A DNA stretch of 64,000 nucleotides from Lasiosphaeris hirsuta (taxonomy: Eukaryota > Ascomycota > Sordariomycetes > Sordariales > Lasiosphaeriaceae), in the NCBI GenBank assembly GCA_030549175.1, contig JAUKUA010000004.1:4092001-4156000 (forward strand). Direction: 5' to 3'. The notes under the pieces are model-generated. The model was not told the origin of the DNA, did not search any database, and saw only the letters and a list, made by a program, of their open reading frames with translations. The position numbers and the translations under genes were made by a program. The stretch's first letter is position 1, and each line of letters begins with the position of its first letter. Below, piece by piece: positions 59,088 to 64,000 of this stretch.

Positions 59088-61093
59088 ATGGAAGACGTGG
59101 CAATTGGACGGCGATCGTCGAGAAGGAGAGAGAGGGGACATCACCGCCTTAGCCCCAGAGGTCTTTTACTCTCATTATTGTCGGTATCACCCACCGCAAT
59201 GGCTGCGTGTATACCACTTCAGGGATCCAAGGCCTGCTCAGCCTTCCAGGCATCATCAATATCAACCGACAGCTTCCTCGTCGGGCTATTGTATGTTCAA
59301 ATGTCTTGTCTAGTGGCTGGCGTTCTAGCCCGCCTGTGGCAAAGCCGTGTCTTTCCTGGTGAGGCCCTTGGCTAACTTGCGACTACAGTCCATTTCTTCA
59401 GTTTGTGTCAGACGCAGAAACATTTGATGCCCGCTTGCAATTATTTGTGCAAACCAACTACATCCAAGAGAAGTAAGTTTTGGAGTGCCTGTCAGCGCGC
59501 TGGACGTTGAGCTGACCAAGACATAGATACCAGACCCTACTCGGGTGCGGCGGCATCAGCCTCACAAACACCAGTGACCTGTACGCACGTTTTACGACCA
59601 CGGTAATATGTAATGCTATTATCCAGAATTCCATCGACAAATGCGGTCTAACCCCCGCAAATTCTCGGCCAGTATGCGCAGAGACATGCGTATGTATTCG
59701 AGGTCTCCCTTTTTGACTTTTGGCTGACACTGGCTACCAGGCCCAATTCGCCGAGAGCGAAGCCTACGTCGTGTCCGACGGGCAGCTCTGCTCCAACCCC
59801 AGCCCCAACTCGTTGACGCAAATCAGAGCTGACTTTACCAACTGTGCTTTGCCCGCCAATTCGTTGTCAAGTAACAATTGCATCTCCGGCATCACAAACG
59901 AGCCCGAAAACTGCGGCTACGCAAACAGCACCCTGGGACTATGCTCATATTGTGCTTCTGGAGGCATCAACTCGACCGATACATGCTGTTACAACTCCAA
60001 TGCCGAGACTCGATGTGCCAATGTCGTTCTCCCGTTGATCACGCCCACGGTGACATTCACTACCGGCGGCCCCACGGTCACCGCTTCCTCAACTGGCGCT
60101 CCCGTACCTGGTGCTGCAAGCGCTGGGCTGCAGGGTGGTGCGATTGCCGGAATCGTCATTGGCTCGATCCTTGGCGTCGCGCTTTTGGCGGCCGTGATAT
60201 TCTTTTGCTTGAGGTATCGAAGGAAGAGAAGTGGCAGTCAGGATGGGAGCATTTTTAACCAACCATCGCCGGCTAGGAAAGCGGCTTTGGCAGGCCAGCC
60301 AATGGCACAAGGAGGCATTGCTCCTCAAGGATATGAGGTTCTCCCGGGCGGCAGAATAGCACGCATGTCAGCTCTTGAAGGGCATTCCGGAGACGCACCT
60401 TCGCATCACGTGGGTAGGGACATGGGTGCAGTTGCTGGCGTGGCGGCGACAGCTGCCTATACGGCAAGCAGTAGGAGAAGAGGCGACGATCACTCTTCCT
60501 CGGATGGGTTTGGCGACAGCCCCGAGTCGGATCGCGGGACTACGGGGGTTCTTCGACCTCCCCCCACGACACTTAGGCGGAATGGGTCCCTTTCTAGCAG
60601 CTCGGCCCTCGGCGGCGAAGATCCACATTCACCCACCAGCGCGGGAGGAATGTCGTCGCCACATGGAATGGCCAGCCAGCAGTCGGAGCAGCTGCCATTT
60701 TTCAAGGATTACTACTCGCAAGATGATATTCACCCTGGCGACCGGGTGGCTGTCCTTTGGGCCTACCAACCTCGTGCTGCCGATGAGTTTGCACTCGACC
60801 GGGGTGACATGCTTAAGGTGGTGGGCATTTGGGACGATGGCTGGGCTACGGGTATCTTGGTGGATGAGCGTGCGGAAGAGTGGGAGGCTCGCCGGCAAGC
60901 GCAGCGAGACAGCGGAGTGTCGAACACGTCGGGCAGGTTACGTGACGCGTCACCACCGGTGAGCGGAGAGATAAAGGCATTCCCGCTGGTGTGTGTGTGT
61001 CTCCCCGAGCACTGGAGGAAGACGATTGAGGGTGATGGGTCGACAGAGACCGGCTCAAGCGCCCACCAGCTGACCTCTACTACCGGATCCTGA
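59088..61093 (+). CDS. Cys-rich ectodomain / transmembrane / SH3 protein (Fus1-like layout)
   Basis: Exons 59088-59290, 59389-59472, 59527-59689 and 59741-61093 encode 600 aa. An Arg-rich start is followed by a signal-like segment (LLLSLLSVSPTAMA). The extracellular part has about 14 Cys (KYQTLLGCGGISLTNTSDLY; CGYANSTLGLCSYC; STDTCCYNSNAETRC) and many Asn glycosylation sequons, then a Thr/Ser stalk. The transmembrane helix is at about 283-307 (GAIAGIVIGSILGVALLAAV) with RYRRKR inside. A Ser/Gly-rich tail leads to an SH3 domain at about 484-572 (AVLWAYQPRAADEFALDRGD; GIWDDGWATGIL). Yeast Fus1, a cell-fusion protein, has the same order; a fusion or wall-sensing role is inference. The frame extends to an ATG at 58956; I prefer 59088 for signal-peptide position. 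Confidence 0.85.
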
Positions 61094-62815
61094 TTTGACG
61101 CGATACCTCGATATAACTGTTGAATAATGTCTCGATGAAAGCCTATCTTTTTTTTTTTTTTTGGCTCGGCATTGGCTACGGCGTTTGGTGTCACGACATG
61201 CTTTCCTGCAGCGGTTGAAGCCGATACGGACTCATCATTTCCCGCCCCTGGAACCTCGTGCCCCATGCATATCGTGGACCGGGTGCACCACTTCTGTGTT
61301 CATATCTACCCCCCTACCGCATATTCCTCGCCCTTCCCACATAGACTCTTACGACAAAACGTTGTATTCGCGATGACATTACAGCGACGACTCGATTGCT
61401 ATCGGCTCTTCTCGGGAACCGTTCTCGGCTGCATGGTGGCATAACGGCAAACGGCAAGGCTGTGATGGAGATGGGAAAGCCAACCTAATTCTGTGACGAT
61501 GGTAGCACCGCGCCCTCCTCTTCATTTCGATGTTTATTTTATATACCCGGTGTTAACTATGAGGGTGGTGGTGGTAAGGAGGGCCCTTGCTTGATAAGGT
61601 AATTGGGTTTTGGGTTCTGGGTTCTGGGTTCAGCTTACGGCTTAAAGAAGATTCTTAGCTGTGGTGACATATTACGGATGGGAGTATGTGGGCGGGTATC
61701 GGGGAGGTTTCAAACATGTTCATCGAGCCGACCATGCGTGCTACAGTTAGCATGCATATACCGTGTGGGCTTCTTTCGGGTCGGGGAAGAGCTCTAGTTT
61801 ACTGTGTACTTTAGTTGAATACCGAATGAAGTGTTTGAGACGCTACGCCTGATTGCTCGCGGGGTCCTTGTATGGTGTTGTGGAAGGAAAGCTGTTCGTC
61901 ACCCTCATTGGGTTGATTCTCATGTTCGTTGTGGGCATGATGTTTCATGGTTCAACCTTTTGAAACCCTTGCAGGTGACCTTTGTCTTTGGGTGTCCAGG
62001 CCAGCACTGCTCCATTTCGGGCGCCACTCGCCCCCGGCTCAGCGCTCAACAGGAATATTCTTTGGTAGAACGGGAGCTGAACCGTGCGTTAATTTGGGAT
62101 ATGGGCAGTGGTGACTAGCACGAGACGGCGACTCGTCTTAATTCGGTTCGGGCTCGTGCTATCGTTCAAGTGTGTTGCCGTTTCTGCAGGGAACGGAAAC
62201 TCAAAGCAATTACGGCATGTTGGGGAGGGCAAAAAATCTCCTCGGATTTCCTGCCAATTTCAAAGTTGTGAGTACAAAATTTTCTATGCGCATTATGGCT
62301 GTGCGTGCGATTATTGAAGCTAATTTCAAGATGTCGGTGATGGTCCAGTATTTCGTGCTGTGTCTTTGCTGAGGAGTGGGTCTGGCACTGCTAGCGGGTC
62401 GGGGCGAGGCTGATGGGGAGTGGAGACCGCCAAGAATTCCTACGGGAGCCTAGGCCGCGGAGGCTAAGTGGTAGATGGTAGATGGTAACGATGCTTATCT
62501 TATCGATAGGCCAGCTGATTGGTTTTCGCGTGCCGTCATAGCAAGCCCCCCAAGACCCCTGGAGCTCCTGCCTTTGCCAAACAATCAGCGACTAGACATC
62601 GATCTTGTCGCAACGACCGCTCCTCCATCGTTTCCGTCAGCCGACGCCCGTCCTTCACTGGAGAATAACGCACGAAATTTCCCATCGCGAAGACTTGTGC
62701 CATCGACAAGCGCCCCCCCCAGCTCAAGATGCACCGCAGCCGCGTGGCCCTCCGTTCTCGGTAGCTGGGCAGCAGGTGACTTGAAGCTTTCCCGCCTGTT
62801 AGCAACATCACCATC
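61094..62815. other. Intergenic before VPS15
   Basis: The 1.7-kb spacer has a 15-base T run at 61148-61162 just after the SH3 gene stop. The last 300 bp are pyrimidine-rich, a likely VPS15 leader. Small frames inside show no family features. Confidence 0.55.
61148..61162 (+). repeat. 15-base T homopolymer
   Basis: This T run lies 55 bp after the SH3 gene stop codon and is probably part of its 3' UTR. Confidence 0.6.
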
Positions 62816-64000
62816 ATGGGCCAGGGGTTTTCCCTCACGGCCCCCCCTCCTGGGGCGGCCGGAATTGACGTTCCCGAGCTTGCCGACTTGGTCTATGAGA
62901 AGTCCCTCGGCTCGGCGCGCTTCATGAAGAGCATCAGGGCGAGGCATCACGAAGGGGTTGTGCTCGTCAAGGTTCTCATCAAACCGTACCAGATGCCCCT
63001 GGAGAAATACAAGCAGGAGATTCTACGTAAGCACCCGCTCCTAGCCACGGGGCATGACCAAAGCTGACCGGTCCCCTAGGCGAGCGGCGAGCTTTGTCTG
63101 ATGTGCCGAACGCGCTCCCTTACCAGCGAGTCATTGAGACGGAAACAAACGGATATCTAGTCCGTCAGTTCTTCTACAACTCGCTTTACGATAGGCTGAG
63201 CACGCGGCCTTTCCTCGAGGATATCGAGAAGAAGTGGCTGGCATTCCAGCTTCTTTGCGCCCTCCGCGACTGCCACAGCAAAGACATTTTCCATGGGGAT
63301 ATCAAGACGGAGAATACACTGGTGACGTCGTGGAACTGGCTCTACCTCTCCGACTTTTCCTCGTCGTTCAAACGCGTCATGCTGCCCGAGGACAACCCGG
63401 CCGACTTTTCTTACTTCTTTGACACGTCTGGTCGGAGGACGTGCTACCTGGCCCCTGAGAGGTTCCACCCACCGGGCGAGGATATTGATCCAGATGCTAA
63501 AGTGACTTGGGCCATGGATGTTTTCAGCGCGGGGTGCGTTATTGCCGAGCTATTCCTCGAGGCACCGATTTTCTCCTTGAGTCAACTCTACAAATATCGC
63601 AGGGGCGAGTACGACCCGAACATCTCTCACCTCAGCCGGATACCGGACAAGGGCCTGAGAGAAATGATTGGCCACATGATCCAGCTAGATCCGGAGAAAC
63701 GGTATTCCGCCGAGCAGTACCTGGAATTCTGGAGAGGCAAGGTGTTCCCAGCCTACTTTTACAGCTTCTTACACCAATACATGGGCCTGATTACGGATCT
63801 CTCTACTCACCACTACTCGCCACCTGGGACCCCGAGAAGTGTCGGTGAAGCTGACCAGAGAATTGAGCGTGTGTGGTTGGACTTTGATAAAATCGCCTAT
63901 TTTCTTGGGTACCAGCAAAATGAAGAAGCCCAGTCCCAGGAGGTCCAGCTGGCCCCGAGGTTAGGAATGGCGCACTTCCCAGTCCGCCTGAATATCCCGA
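62816..64000 (+). CDS. VPS15: Vps15 protein kinase, regulatory subunit of PI3-kinase Vps34, 5' part
   Basis: Exon 1 (62816-63026) starts MGQGFSL, an N-myristoylation signal, then IDVPELADLVYEKSLGSARF. A 53-nt intron (GTAAGC, CTGAC branch, CTAG) joins ILR to RERRALSDVPNALPYQRVIE in exon 2, which runs off the window (377 residues visible). Kinase motifs are VLVKVLIKPYQ (lysine strand), HGDIKTENTLVTSWNW (catalytic loop) and LSDFSSSFK, where DFS replaces DFG, a variant also seen in other Vps15 proteins. LAPERF, WAMDVFSAGCVIAELFL and HMIQLDPEKRYSAEQYL complete the kinase fold. Missing to the right are the HEAT and WD40 parts. Vps15 anchors Vps34 to endosomal and autophagic membranes to make PI3P. 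Confidence 0.95.

Overview
The window looks like nuclear DNA of a filamentous ascomycete, most likely a Sordariomycete (possibly Sordariales; this is inferred, not searched). Genes are split by short introns (mostly 49-130 nt) with GT donors, a CTRAC/CTAAY branch site shortly before the AG, and pyrimidine-rich leaders. The products are fungal housekeeping proteins plus fungus-specific regulators such as SreA and an FlbE-like protein. I rebuilt splice structures by hand from donor, branch and acceptor sites, reading-frame continuity and remembered family alignments. All models with introns close in frame. I saw no rRNA, tRNA, CRISPR or intact transposon.

Layout. 1-513: 5' part of an FlbE-like developmental regulator (minus). 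3010-4071: single-pass membrane protein with an apple/PAN-like ectodomain. 6427-10314: very large homeobox plus C2H2 factor with a five-copy CENP-B-like C-terminal repeat. 11923-13182: unknown protein. 16090-17880: SreA, the two-finger GATA repressor of iron uptake, with three copies of its own consensus site upstream. 18777-19691: Tvp15-like Golgi protein. 20365-21347: Bcp1. 21446-22326: chorismate mutase (minus). 23058-25261: Mdv1. 26023-29241: three poorly known ORFs. 29638-30904: Bub3 (minus). 31326-32503: Gpn2 GTPase, tail-to-tail with Pop5 (32517-33131, minus). 34105-36141: gephyrin-type molybdenum cofactor enzyme. 36389-37266: V-ATPase c'' subunit (minus), head-to-head with TFIIA small subunit (37621-38211). 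39198-40384: TMEM42/EamA-type membrane protein. 40906-43375: Tyw1. 43877-44650: Tom20 (minus), head-to-head with Exo84 (45210-47477). 48289-49702: PP2A catalytic subunit. 59088-61093: Cys-rich/TM/SH3 membrane protein. 62816-64000: 5' part of Vps15.

Most genes are unrelated housekeeping neighbours; there is no biosynthetic cluster or operon-like unit. The less ordinary parts are the homeobox factor, the SreA upstream region, a 138-bp fold-back sequence and a diverged tandem repeat around 11.2-14.1 kb, two small unknown ORFs at 26-27.6 kb, and a 9.4-kb gene-poor stretch (49.7-59.1 kb).
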